Shown here one piece after another: positions 20,756-31,367 of a stretch of 64,000 bases of DNA. Source of the DNA: Acanthornis magna. Its lineage: Eukaryota > Chordata > Aves > Passeriformes > Acanthizidae. The notes below the pieces were generated by a model, which saw only the letters and a program-made list of their open reading frames with translations, was not told the DNA's origin and searched no databases. Every line of letters starts with the position of its first letter. The first letter of the stretch is position 1. Location of the stretch: the NCBI GenBank assembly GCA_036785705.1, contig JAWUZG010000001.1, positions 124,001 to 188,000 on the forward strand, read 5' to 3'. The translations under genes and the position numbers were made by a program.

Positions 20756-22033
20756 TTTGTCCCCAACCTTCTAAGAGTTAGGTAGGCACTTCCTATGTTT
20801 CTTGTGCATGACCAGACCTGGCCAACCTCCATCAGAAGAAATGCAGTGGTCAGCATGACCCAGAGGAGGTCTGAGGACCCAGAATTCCTCCCAAATTCCA
20901 TTAACTCTCAAAATCTGCCCAAAACATTCCTAAGGAATCTCTGTGTGAAGCTGGTGAGGTTCCAGGCACTGGGAGACAGCCCTGGGTCTGTCAGGAGCTC
21001 CTGAGCTGCTCAGGGCTGCAGGGCTCTGGAGGCACAGGGGACAGAGCTGCCATCGTGGGAAGAGTTCAACACATCCAGGGTCTGGGGTTATCCACCTTTG
21101 CTGCTCTGTAAAGAAGGAGCAGCACAGAGGATTAAGGCAAAAAAAGAATGGAGGGGCTTCAGGTGCGGGTGGGGATTCACCAGCAAGTCAAAATCCCTGA
21201 GCTGTGGGAAGGAAGGAGAAGACACTGAGGATCTTGGCCCAGAATGCCACAAAACCTTCATTCTGAGCATGCTTTTAAAGCAAAACAGTTTTAATCCCAG
21301 AAAAGTGCTAGAGAAGGAAGCAGAAATGAACTTCCTTTGACCAAGCACCTTTTTTATCCTTTTGGAGCCCTTATTATTCAAACGCTGCAGTCAAGAATGG
21401 GAACTTCAGCTTTGCAGGGGCAGGTTGTTGACCATCCTGCTGTTTGCAGTTTAATCTTGCCTTGTGTTTAACACAGCCCTGAGGGCACTGGAGCAACTCG
21501 CTGGCACAGAATGTTCCGGATGGAAAAATCCAGAGATACCCACTGGAGCCCTTAAAAACCAAGGATACAAGAGAGAGAGCTGTTGGCTGCCCAGCAGATT
21601 CAGTCTGTAGCTTGATATCGCCCAGTCCCAGGCAAAAAAAAAAAAAAAAAAAAAAAAAAGGCGAAGTCATCTCCTGAAATGCATTACAAACACTCTCTCT
21701 GATGCAGGGTCCGTGGGTATAAAGAAGCCTGCACTCCAGGGCTGTCTCTTTTTGTCACAGAGAGCAGATCTTCTGGGACTTTAGGTGGAGACTGTGGGGA
21801 AAAGTTTCCCAGAACAGGGCGCTTTGGGAAGCTGAAGGCAAAAAACAAAGCTCTACCAAGCTCTTTCAGAGCTGTCTCCTTCCCCTGGGGGTACCTGGTG
21901 GCCTCTGCCAAGGGGACAGTGTCAGTGAGAAACTTCTGAGACCTTCTTGTAGTGACCTGGTTGGTCAAACTCTGTCCTGTGCCTCAGGCAAAGGACGTGG
22001 GGCTGGAGAAACACAGAGGGAAGGAGGAAAAGG
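20756..22033. other. Unique non-coding stretch with a 26-nt A run
   Basis: No exon or mobile element recognised. A pure A run spans 21634-21659 with no recognisable retroposon body before it, so it is treated as a simple homopolymer. Confidence 0.5.
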
Positions 22034-22266
22034 TGATGCCTTTAATTTTTTTAAAATTAAAGATGTTAAAAACTGACTTCAACACTGTCAGAAATTAGAA
22101 CAGAGGAGAGTCCTGAGGAATCATTTAAGCTTCCCCCTCCTCCTGACTGATTGAGGGACATCCAAAACTGCGCTGTCACCTCTTTATTTGGGCTTTTCTC
22201 GCCGAGAGGGAGACTCCACAACCCCCATGGTCAGTCTGTTCCTATCTCTAGAAAATATTTTCCAAT
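22034..22266. repeat. Unclassified ~230-bp repeat, copy 1
   Basis: It matches 24219-24450 in the same orientation, with scattered substitutions and small indels. Shared words include GTCCTGAGGAATC, TCCAAAACTG, GCTGTCACCTCTTTATT and GAAAATATTTTCCAATG. It starts near TGATGCC and ends at the palindromic GAAAATATTTTC. Outside this interval the two copies diverge abruptly. It could be an unrecognised interspersed repeat (the CTTTATT word could be an AATAAAG signal of a minus-strand LTR) or a local duplication. Confidence 0.75.
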
Positions 22267-23846
22267 GCCCCCAATGCCCCCTGTTAGAAAATGGTTTCCA
22301 ATACCCCCACCAGCCTCCTGGAAATATCTGCATGGTCATGCTGGATGTCACCGGTGCCGCCCTCCTGTCCCTACAGGGAGGATCCTTGCACCAAATGAAT
22401 CTCTGGAAAGGGGTTTGGCTGCCTGGTTTCTGCTGCTGATGGTTTTTAGGGAAGGTCCCTACCCCTCTGCCCCATGGCTGGGCAGGGGCTGGCACTCGTC
22501 CTGTGGATGAGGCACAGCTCGAGCCCTGCCCTGCCACTCTCCGGTGTTACCCAAGGGGAGCCCACGTCCATAAAGAATTTTAAAGGATCTGTGGAGACAT
22601 TTAAAAAGGGGAATTCCTTCAGTCTGGCACTTTCAGCCTGGAGGAGGAGGGTCAGCCCCTTTTCTCTGCTGTCCCCCAGGCAGGGAGCTGTACACCCCCG
22701 GTGCCTCCCAGCCCTGCTGCTCCCCATTCCCTGCAGCTGTGGGATTTGGGATAACTGCGGTGGAGGGTTCCCTCTGCTGGCCTGAAAACCCCACGGAGGA
22801 TTTCAGCGCAGGGAAATGTCTGTTTAGGAGAATTAAAGGGGAGCGCTGGCTCCAGGGGGTCCGTGACCTTCCCCCTGTGCCAGGACCCCACTCCTGCCCA
22901 GGGCAGCTTCCCATTCCCCCAGCAATGAAGCTCCTGTCCCCTTTCCCGTGGGTCTCCAGAGATGCCAATTCCCAATAATTCCTGCCTGTTCCTCTCTGAT
23001 TTAGCAATGCCTCTCTCCTCCTCACACAGCACAAATCCCACATGTGCATGGAGGGCAGAGGTGACCAGAAACAAAACACAACACCCTCTGTGTGTGGCCA
23101 AAATTCCGGTCTGGACATGCCTGGAAGCAGTTGGGGACCCTACACGATGGCCAGGAGGGCCACAGGGAGTGGATATTGGGGACATTTCCCTGCTGTCCTT
23201 CACGCCACAGTCCCTGTGTGGCTGTTTTAGGAAAGGAGAAGGAGGTCAAAGGGAACCTATCTCCATCTCCAGCAAATGCTAGTAAAGAAAAGGAGTGGAA
23301 AAGAGATAAATTGAGAGTTTTAACTTGACTGAAAGGTATTTAACCAGCCCAAGCTGAAGCACAAGGTCCCTGAGGTCAGAACATGGAACAACCAACACAA
23401 ATAAAGGGGAAACTCCACCCCTGAGGTTGCTCCCCACTGTCTCTGCTCCATCTTTTCTCCCCCACATGAGCACCTATCTCTCTCCTCCCCTCTTCCAACC
23501 TCTGTCTTTATTATTATCAAAGTGAAATTTATGAAGAGCTTGAGGCATTGGCGATTTCCTGGGTTTCAATATAACTTCTTGCAATCTTAAGTGAACAGCT
23601 TGGTTGCTTCTGCCTGTCAGGGAATTTAAATTGCAAATTGAATAGTGAAATGCAGCAGCCAAGGGTCTGTGTCAGTGACTTTGGAGAGCAGTGATATCGC
23701 TTAGCAACTGGAGGCAGAGAGGGATGGAGGCCGCAGCAACCACGGCAGTGAAGGATCAGGATTTTGGGATACCCTTTGCCCTTGGGATGGCAGAAAAAAT
23801 AACCTATTAGTGAGCTGGGGGTGCGACTTTTCAAGGGAACATTGGG
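22267..23846. other. Unique non-coding stretch
   Basis: GC-richer than average. Long overlapping frames (119-183 codons) occur on both strands over the same bases, the pattern of chance frames in stop-poor DNA. No family or splice structure recognised. Confidence 0.45.
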
Positions 23847-24209
23847 GATCCTGGGTTTGCTCAGCCTGGAGAAGGCTGGCAGCTTCCAAGGGGAGATATT
23901 TTCCTTGGAACCACCACCTCTAGCAGGTGACAGAAAAGGCAGAGCTGGACCGTCCCCAGAGAAGCAGTGAAATGGCACAAGCTGGCAGCCACAGGCTGTA
24001 ATTTCCAGTTCCAGCTGGAAATAAAGACAAAATCTTCACAGTTTGGCCAAACACCAGCGCCGGGGCCACACAGGTGATGAGAAGTCTGCGTGAGAAATCT
24101 TTGCAACTCGTGTGGGCGAGGTCTGGCCCAGCTTTGAAGGTGGCCCTGCTTTGAGGTGGAGGTTGAACCAGACACCTCTAGAGGTCCCTTTCAACCTGTG
24201 CTATTCTAC
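23847..24209 (+). mobile_element. CR1 LINE 3' region
   Basis: About 360 bp of CR1 in sense orientation. It opens with a TTTGCTCAGCCTGGAGAAGGC word. It continues through GAAATGGCACAAGCTGG and a run of AATTTCCAGTTCCAGCTGGAAATAAAG type. It closes with CCCTGCTTTGAGGTGGAGG and GAGGTCCCTTTCAACCTG, the usual end before the tail repeats. It is decayed and has no reverse-transcriptase coding part. Confidence 0.8.
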
Positions 24210-24218
24210 AGTGCCATC

Positions 24219-24450
24219 CAATGTCTCTTTTTTTAAATTAAAGGTGTTAAAGACTGACTTCAAATTAGAAATTAGAACAGAGAAGAGTCCTGAGGAATCT
24301 TGTAAGCCTCCTCCTGCTCCTGACTGGTTGAGGGATATCCAAAACTGTGCTGTCACCTCTTTATTGTAGCTTTTCTTGCAGGGAGGGAGACTCCACATCC
24401 CCCATGGACAGTCTGTTCCTATCTGTGCTGTTAGAAAATATTTTCCAATG
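24219..24450. repeat. Unclassified ~230-bp repeat, copy 2
   Basis: Direct-orientation partner of 22034-22266. It starts 10 bp beyond the end of a CR1 copy that is absent next to copy 1, and its right flank is unrelated to that of copy 1. Both boundaries are therefore sharp. Confidence 0.75.
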
Positions 24451-25340
24451 TTAATCTTACCTCAATGAGCTTCAGCAAACTTTAAACCCCCCTGGCTTGA
24501 ACTCATTGCTTAATAACACAAACCTTGAGTGCAGCCACCATTTAAAGGCACAGCAAACTCTAACACCCTGCAGCAGTGGGTTCCACCAGCTCTGAATTAA
24601 AATTAATAATGGCTCTTAATGGAGACCCCAACAGGCCAAGAGGGAAGGGATTCTCCTTGTCTACTCCCCCTGAAACTTGCATGGAGAAATCATCATTCAA
24701 GTCCATCTCATCCCAAATATCTCTGAGAAGCAGAATCAGAGCTCTGTGGTTCGGTGAACCTTTCCCAACGCCCCGTGATCGTGGACATCTTTCCTGTATA
24801 GATGCCACAGCTGAGATTTGCCAGAGCTATTTCCCTGCAGGACTTATTGAAGGAGAGAAATAGGCATTGTCCAGGAGCTGTTCACCTCCTTTCCATGTAT
24901 CTGTTCCCAGGCGAGATGGATTGCTCCGTGACAGTGCTTTTCCTCCCTAGAAAGGGATGAAGAAGGAGAAAGGTGCCTGCAATGCTGATTTCCAAAAAAG
25001 CTTTAGGAAAACGAGCCCCAGCCTGTGTATCCCACATGGGGAAGTGACCACAGCACTGTGCGCCTGGAAGCTGCAGGAACTCACAAGAAAAGGCCTGCAA
25101 AAATAGTTGGAGCCAATGGAAAATCCATTGGGAAATTAGGAAAATCCATTGAGATATTTTGGGAAATGCTACAATCAACAGAAAGGATTTGTTTCCACTT
25201 AGGCTGTGCTGAAGCAATTCTTTGGTGTTCTCTTCGGGGGACTACTCTTAGTGCCGGAACAATGTGCTCCCGGGGAGAACAGGTCCAGGAAACCTTGGCA
25301 AGGAATTTTTGGTTGGGGCTCTAAGGCAGAGACTAAATAA
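24451..25340. other. Unique non-coding stretch
   Basis: No element recognised. The only local feature is a direct repeat of GGAAAATCCATTG around 25116-25150. Confidence 0.45.
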
Positions 25341-25460
25341 TAGAATTATGAAATTATAGAACTTGGTTCAGAAGGAATCTTAAAGATCATCTGGTTCCAC
25401 AGTGGATGGGGTGCCACCCACTAGAAGCACATTCAAGGCTGTTCAGGGACTATTTCCTGC
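25341..25460 (-). mobile_element. CR1 LINE 3'-end fragment
   Basis: TAGAATTATGAAATTATAGAA, then GAAGGAATCTTAAAGATCATC and GTGCCACCCACTAGAAG: reverse complement of a decayed CR1 3' end with its tail repeats on the left. Confidence 0.7.
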
Positions 25461-26044
25461 ATTTCTCCAGTGTTTCAGAATAGTTCTCTAACCCCAAATT
25501 ATTTCCCCCATCGTTAAAAACCTTCACAGGTCACGACTTAGAAGGAGTAGAGATATTTCCATGTCCATCCCTCCTCTCCATGGGCACAGCACCGTTTGCT
25601 GCCCAGCCTCAAATACAGGCACTGGTTCAGCTGCAGGAACCAATAAAGTCTCACCCCAGAACCAACTGCAATTTCCCAGTCAGTGCCGAATTCCCTTAAA
25701 TCCCACACTTCCTCTGGAAGGGTGTTGACATTTACTCAGCTGCTTGTCAAACGTCTGGAGATGTGAACGTCTCAAACAAGAGCTGTTGTCATGAAAGGAG
25801 CACAAAGACAGGTAGTTAGCATGATTTTGGGGAGAGGTGTCTGGTGAGAGGGGGTTTTGTGAGTGCCTGCCTTTCCCTGCAGCTCCCGAGGAAACAGGTG
25901 GTGCCAGGGTAGCACATCAGATGGCACAGGAGTTTTGTGGGATAAGCAGACAACATTCAGATGTGGAAGACCAGCAGAGATGTGGAAAATTCCCTGTTTC
26001 TGTCATTCATTTTCTTTTATGGAAAAAGTACTTGACAGGAGGCT
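25461..26044. other. Unique non-coding stretch
   Basis: Nothing recognised. Confidence 0.4.
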
Positions 26045-26345
26045 GTGGACAGATGGGATCAGTCTCTTCTCGCAGGTAACCTGCAACAGGATGAGAGGAA
26101 ACCTCAAGCTGCACCAGGTAAGGCTGAAATTGATATTAGGGAACATTTCTTCGCTGAAAGGGTGGTCAGGCTTTGGAACAGGCTGCCCAGGGAAGTGGTG
26201 GAGTCACCATCCCTGGAAAGTGTTCAAAAACCATGTGGATGTGCCCCTGAGGACATGGTTTAGTGGTGGCCTTGGCAGTGCTGGTTAATGGTGACACTCA
26301 GGGACCTTGGAGGGCTTTGCCAGCCAATGATTCTGCGATCCTGTG
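26045..26345 (+). mobile_element. CR1 LINE 3' region
   Basis: A well-preserved 300-bp CR1 3' part. Words include CAGGATGAGAGGAAACCTCAA, GGAACATTTCTTCGCTGAAAG, GGAACAGGCTGCCCAGGGAA, ACATGGTTTAGTGGTGGCC and the closing AATGATTCTGCGATCCTGTGA tail. It is sense on the + strand and 5'-truncated. Confidence 0.9.
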
Positions 26346-27248
26346 AAGCACCAGAGACACTCAGGTTTGGCTCACCCAGGCAGCGTTCAGGTGCCAATCC
26401 CAGCTCCTGAAATGGGGGAGGAACAGCTGTTTCCAGGAACCAGCATCTTCACTATTTCAGGATGAGCTGAGTTCTTTCCTCCTGGTGTAACCCTTAGGAG
26501 CTAATTAGTCTTTGTGCCCTTCAGTTCCCATTGTGAGAACACAATTCCTGTGATTTCTTTATTGAGCCTGAGCCTTGGGCTGTTTTTTACCCTCCATGAA
26601 CACCTCCAGGTGAGACAGCTCTTGACACCATCCTTCACAAACCGCCCGGACCTCAAATATCTCCCTGTCCCCAGGAATTCCAGTCCTTAACCCTGACCCT
26701 TCAACCCCACAGCAGCCTGAGGGAAGTGGAGAACATCCTGGGGAGCTTCAGAGAGCCTGGCATGGACCCCACCATGTCCATGTAGAGCCCCATGGCCACG
26801 TGTGTGGCATCACTGGGGAGGTTTTGCAGGCATGGGGAGCGCTCTGTGCTCGGGCTGGAGTTTCAGAGCCTTGTGATTTTAAATCCCCTGCGTCTCATTT
26901 TCCAAGAGCCAGCCGCTAACAGGGGGGCTCTTTCCCTGCAGGCTGAGGTTAATTGGCTTGTGCTTTTAAAAGGATAAAGCTGCGGAGACTCGGAGTCAGG
27001 GCTGTTCTCCAGATTTCCATTATAATCTACATTGCGGGAAAATAGCTTTCCTGATCAAATCATCTGTCCTCTCGGAGCAGAGGATAAAGAGCTGGTGATG
27101 TGGGAAAGCTGCAGAGGGGGAAATCTGCAGTGTCTCTGCGCGACCTTGCTGGACAGAGGAGAAAGAGGAGGCAAAGATTTTTCTGTGCTGTGAGGAAATG
27201 TGAGGGAGGTGCACAGCAGCAGTGAACAGTATCAGGGCCATCCCTGAG
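26346..27248. other. Unique non-coding stretch
   Basis: No repeat recognised. It includes the downstream half of the 281-codon minus-strand frame that ends at 27020. Confidence 0.4.
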
Positions 27249-27865
27249 CTTGGTGTTATGCACCTCTTGGAAAAACAAACAGGAAATAAGATGGTGCACA
27301 AGACTGGGAATTCTCTGAGAAATGTTGTGAGTCCTGGGATCAAGCCCGAAAAATGAGTTAAGCTTGTGGCACTCCTGACCCTTATAAACACCCTGCTTGG
27401 TGTTATGCACCTCTTGGAAAAACAAACAGGAAATAAGATGGTGCACGAGACTGGGAATTCTCTGAGAAATGTTCTGAACCCTGGGGCCAAGCCCGAAAAA
27501 TGAGTTAAACTTGTGACACTCCTGACCCTTATAAACTGAGCTTTGTCCAGGTCAAAGACAGGTTTGACCGGGAAAAGGAAACAGCAAGATTTACTTCCCA
27601 GATTTGTCCCTTCCAGCCTCTTGATTTTGATATTTTTCTTTGATTTTTCTAACTCTTGACTCTGCTCAGCACCCAGGGAAACAGGGAAAGCTTTTTCCCC
27701 AACCACACACAACAGTCCTGGTCCTTGCAGCTCCCATCTCCAGGAATTCTCACCAAAGCACTTGGCCTTGCACGCTTGAATATCCATGGGGGTTCCCATC
27801 CCAGACCCAGCCCTCACACTGCACCTTCTACACAACATCTCCCACGGCACAGGGAGAAAGTTCAC
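27020..27865 (-). other. Longest open reading frame in the window (281 codons), unrecognised
   Basis: An uninterrupted minus-strand frame of 281 codons with an ATG start. I recognise no domain, and there is no obvious signal peptide. It contains the 147-bp tandem duplication, which keeps phase because 147 is 49 codons. The translated unit carries a hydrophobic LxxxLFPVCFSK segment twice. Without the duplicated unit the frame would be about 230 codons, which can occur by chance in 64 kb read in six frames. It is listed because it is the longest, not as a supported gene. Confidence 0.2.
27249..27536. repeat. 147-bp tandem duplication (two units)
   Basis: Unit 1 (27249-27395) and unit 2 (27396-27536) both begin CTTGGTGTTATGCACCTC and both contain GAATTCTCTGAGAAATGTT, CAAGCCCGAAAAATGAGTTA and CTCCTGACCCTTATAAAC. 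They differ at only a handful of positions. This is a recent local duplication. Confidence 0.95.
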
Positions 27866-28304
27866 TCAAAGAAGTTCACCTCATCATTTTAGCTCTCCTA
27901 AAAATTCCTTTTTCTCGAGTTCTGAAAACCATATGAAGACAATTTCTTTAGAAATGGATGGGACCAAAGCACCTGAAAACTCATAGCCTGTGGTGGAATT
28001 GCTCAGCTGGTTGGAGTTTTCCAGGTCCAGCTGAGGTGGCTGCAGCCCATTTCTCACAGAAAAAGAGGAGTGGCTGACAGATTTCGAGTCCCTGGGGAGA
28101 AAACTGCTTGACTCCATCCCCTGTGTGGAGATGGCCCTGGGAAAGAGGAGAACTCCTTGCATTCCCTGTGCTGAGCGCAGGAGCAGGGAGGAGCTGACTG
28201 TCCCCTGCAAAGCTCAGAGCCAAATTTGCCTGGGCCACCTTCCCTTGGAGCTCCTCTTCTGAGGCCACCAGCTCAGACTCACTGGAAAGGTGAGCTCAGT
28301 GTGA
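27537..28304. other. Unique non-coding stretch
   Basis: Nothing recognised beyond overlapping short frames. Confidence 0.4.
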
Positions 28305-28432
28305 AGGGTTCAAGGCTGGGCTGGATGGGCTCTGAGCACTTTGGCCAAGTGTCCCTGCCCACGGCAGAGGGGTGGGAATGAGCAGATCCTTAGGGTCCCT
28401 TCCAAACCAAAACATTCTGTGATTCCATCCTA
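28305..28432 (+). mobile_element. CR1 LINE 3'-end fragment
   Basis: CAAGGCTGGGCTGGATGGGC, GTGTCCCTGCCCACGGCAG, TCCTTAGGGTCCCTTCCAA and the closing ATTCTGTGATTCC are the last ~130 bp of CR1 in sense orientation. Confidence 0.85.
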
Positions 28433-29533
28433 TGGAAAGGGACTCCGTTTTCCTTTCTTCTCCATCTCTTATCTGGCACAGGTACATAAATCAGCACCAA
28501 GACTGACAAAATTGAGCCAGGTACTACGAATGGACAGAGAATCCTCCCCTCCTGAGCACCCCACTCACCTACTGACCCCCAGAACAATCCCTCACCTCCC
28601 CTCTGCCGTTCAGCACTCCAGGGAACTGAAATCCAAAGTCCAGCTCCACCCCATCCTCCCCATCCATCCTATAAACTGTGTTAGGGTTGGGACAAAAAGC
28701 AAATGTTGTGATTTCTCCCTCTCCCACAGCTGTATATTCTCACTGCTGGGCTCCTACCCATAAAGTTTACAACATGTTTGCCACAGGGGTGATTTGTGTG
28801 AGAGAGGATGTTTACCTATGGTAAATCACAGCCTGTTTCTTTGTGTTTCCCTGAAATTTCAATTACTGAAACGATTCTTTTATTTCTCGCTTTCCTGTAT
28901 GTTTTTCTCATTTAGACAATGAGCACCACGGTTCAAGTTTGTTCCTGTGTGCCTTAAAGGTTTTATATGACCCTCATTTTGCCTGGGTGCTTTATGCTCT
29001 GCCTGGGCGTATTTCTCTCTCTGTATTCCCATTTTCTGCCTTGAGCTATTTTATTACATCTTGTTCTTGATGAAGTTGCTGCTGCAGCTCCAGGTTGGGC
29101 TGTTTGGGTTCAGGAATAGGATTGTGATCTTTATGAAAGGTTACAGCTCTTCCCCCTCCATGATGCATCACTTTCTGACCTGAATTCCCACATTCCACCC
29201 CTGCTGGGAATTGTAGTCAGGGCTGAAAAAGAGTATTTTGAGGGAGAACACTGACATGGAAGTTCAAGGCTGGAGGAATGGCTTGGTCACACTGTGGGGA
29301 CTTGGCTTCAGAGACTGACAGAGCAAAGGATTGACGCAGACCCAAATCCCGACTGGGAAAGCTCTGCCTGTTCGCTAGGACTGGTGCAGAATCCATGACA
29401 AACAGAATAATCCTTTTATCAGTTTCCCAGCTTGTAAAACTACATCCTTCTCCTGGCTGAGCAAGCTTAATAGTCATCTCTGGGCCCTAGATCAGCTGGA
29501 AAATCGAGAGTCTAACATGCCTGAGATGGAGCC
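28433..29533. other. Unique non-coding stretch
   Basis: No repeat or exon recognised. Confidence 0.45.
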
Positions 29534-29670
29534 TGAGATCAGCTCAGCTGGTTGGAGCACGGTGCTGATAATGCCAGGATTGTGGGATAGGTCCCTGTAT
29601 GAACCATTCACCCTAGAGTTGGATTTGATGGTCCTTGTGGGTCACTTCCAGTTCAGAATATTCTATAATT
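29534..29670 (+). mobile_element. tRNA-Ile-derived SINE with CR1-like tail
   Basis: The head reads CAGCTCAGCTGGTTGGAGCA, then CGGTGCTGATAATGCC and a degenerate B box (GGTCCCTG). This follows the D-arm, anticodon arm and T-arm order of a tRNA-Ile. The tail (GAGTTGGATTTGATGGTCC to ATTCTATAATTCC) is the CR1 3' end, which would recruit CR1 reverse transcriptase. This head-tail arrangement is known from songbird SINEs. CpG sites of the tRNA are mostly lost, so it is an old copy and not a functional tRNA gene. Confidence 0.82.
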
Positions 29671-31118
29671 CCACGTTTGAGCCCAGCCTGATTGGTACCT
29701 CAGTGCTGCTTTCTCTTCCTTAGTCCTTTCAGCATTTTCCAGGGGCTCTGCCATCAGCGCTCTCCACTCTCACACCCATTTTTGCATGGTTTCCACGCAG
29801 ATTTTGACAATTAAAACAAAACCAAAAGCAAACCACCATTATTTTGGCCAAGAAATCAATTTGTTCTAATTATTGTGGTGCTTAACAATCTCTGCTCTGT
29901 TTGGAGCAGAACTCTGACCATAGCACATCTTGGCCCCTTGCCTGGAGTTATTGTTGTTTCAGATAATGTTTATGATTGAGTTCAGCGAGTTGTGCATTTC
30001 CTTATCTCTCCACATGTCTATGAATGCCAGTTTTTGGAGTCAATCCAGCAGAATCCCAGGATGATTTGAGACAAGCCAACAAGAGAATATGAAAAGGGAA
30101 AATGTGATGGCAATGGCTGGAATATGAAATTTCTTCTACAGATGCACCGCGTTTGATAAATCCCAGGCATTGCAAGCTCTGAATTATGGGGTCCAGAAAG
30201 AACCTAAATGACACAAAAATGTCCTGTGTGCACTGGGACATAATGGGAAATCTCTTTGTCTGCTGTGTCCTCTTCACAGACACAGAAGAACAGAAATGAG
30301 CTCAGTAAAGAAACTTAATAATAATTAAACAAATTGTCCCAGTACAGTTGGATTCTCATCAGTTATAGAATATTGAAGTCATTTTGGAGCCAGGGACACC
30401 AGTGATTGTGGCTCTCTGAAATGCTGTGAAAACTTCAGGATATCCTTAAATGATGTTCCCTGTTTCATCAGCAAAGTGGGAGCAGAGACTGAGCAGAAAT
30501 ATTTGCTCTCACCACGTGCAAAGTTCCTTTGAGACCCTGGTGTGAGAGAAATGGAAGATGAGCAAAGCATCTCCCTCACTAAACTCCTTAGCCATGGTAA
30601 TTCTACACGGTCATCATTCACAGGAAGAATGTTTTATTTGGGAAGGAATAATCACATCTTGCTGCCAAAACATGAAATCCAATTATGCTGTGAACTAAAG
30701 GCTGTTTTAAAGGGTTTATAATTTCTCAGCTTATTCCTCATCAGCTGAGAAAGTGGGTTTTCTTCCCTTCTTTCCTTCACTTCTAGAAGGGCTTATTCCC
30801 TTCTTTTCCCATTTCCATCTTCCATGAGTGCCAAATTTCCCTTCTCTATGGCAGAGTTAACAGATGGACTTTGCTCAGGATTTTGCTTCACACCTTCAAT
30901 GTTTCCCTCCAAAAATCAAGGCAAACGTATGAGCCCTCTTCTGGTTTTATTGTTTTCCACTGAATATGAAACAAAAAACCATGGGAGTGTTGAAATTGGG
31001 GCTTTCTGCCTGTTTCATCCTCTTGAACAGACTTTGTGGCTAAACTTCGGATCCAGTCCCTGTAAAATATCCATCCATGGGGAAATACTTTTTTAAAGCA
31101 GTCATTAAAAATGTGGTG
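29671..31118. other. Unique non-coding stretch
   Basis: No repeat or exon recognised. Confidence 0.45.
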
Positions 31119-31367
31119 CTTCCTTTCCTTTCCTTTCCTTTCCTTTCCTTTCCTTTCCTTTCCTTTCCTTTCCTTTCCTTTCCTTTCCTTTCCTTTCCTT
31201 TCCTTTCCTTTCCTTTCCTTTCCTTTCCTTTCCTTTCCTTTCCTTTCCTTTCCTTTCCTTTCCTTTCCTTTCCTTTCCTTTCCTTTCCTTTCCTTTCCTT
31301 TCCTTTCCTTTCCTTTCCTTTCCTTTCCTTTCCTTTCCTTTCCTTTCCTTTCCTTTCCTTTCCTTTT
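31119..31367. repeat. (TTTCC)n pentanucleotide microsatellite
   Basis: About 50 perfect 5-bp units over ~249 bp, pure pyrimidine on the + strand. The ~100-codon frames made of FLSFP or KERKG repeats are artefacts of the tract. Confidence 0.98.

Noticed and set aside
21634..21659. Poly(A) tail of a processed pseudogene
   Set aside because: No recognisable gene-derived sequence or flanking duplication next to the tract.
22633..23203. Overlapping 161- and 183-codon minus-strand frames
   Set aside because: Two different frames of the same strand are open over the same bases, typical of stop-poor GC-rich DNA; no domain recognised.
29534..29600. A functional tRNA-Ile gene
   Set aside because: The acceptor stem and T arm are degraded, and the sequence continues into a CR1-like tail, so it is a SINE.
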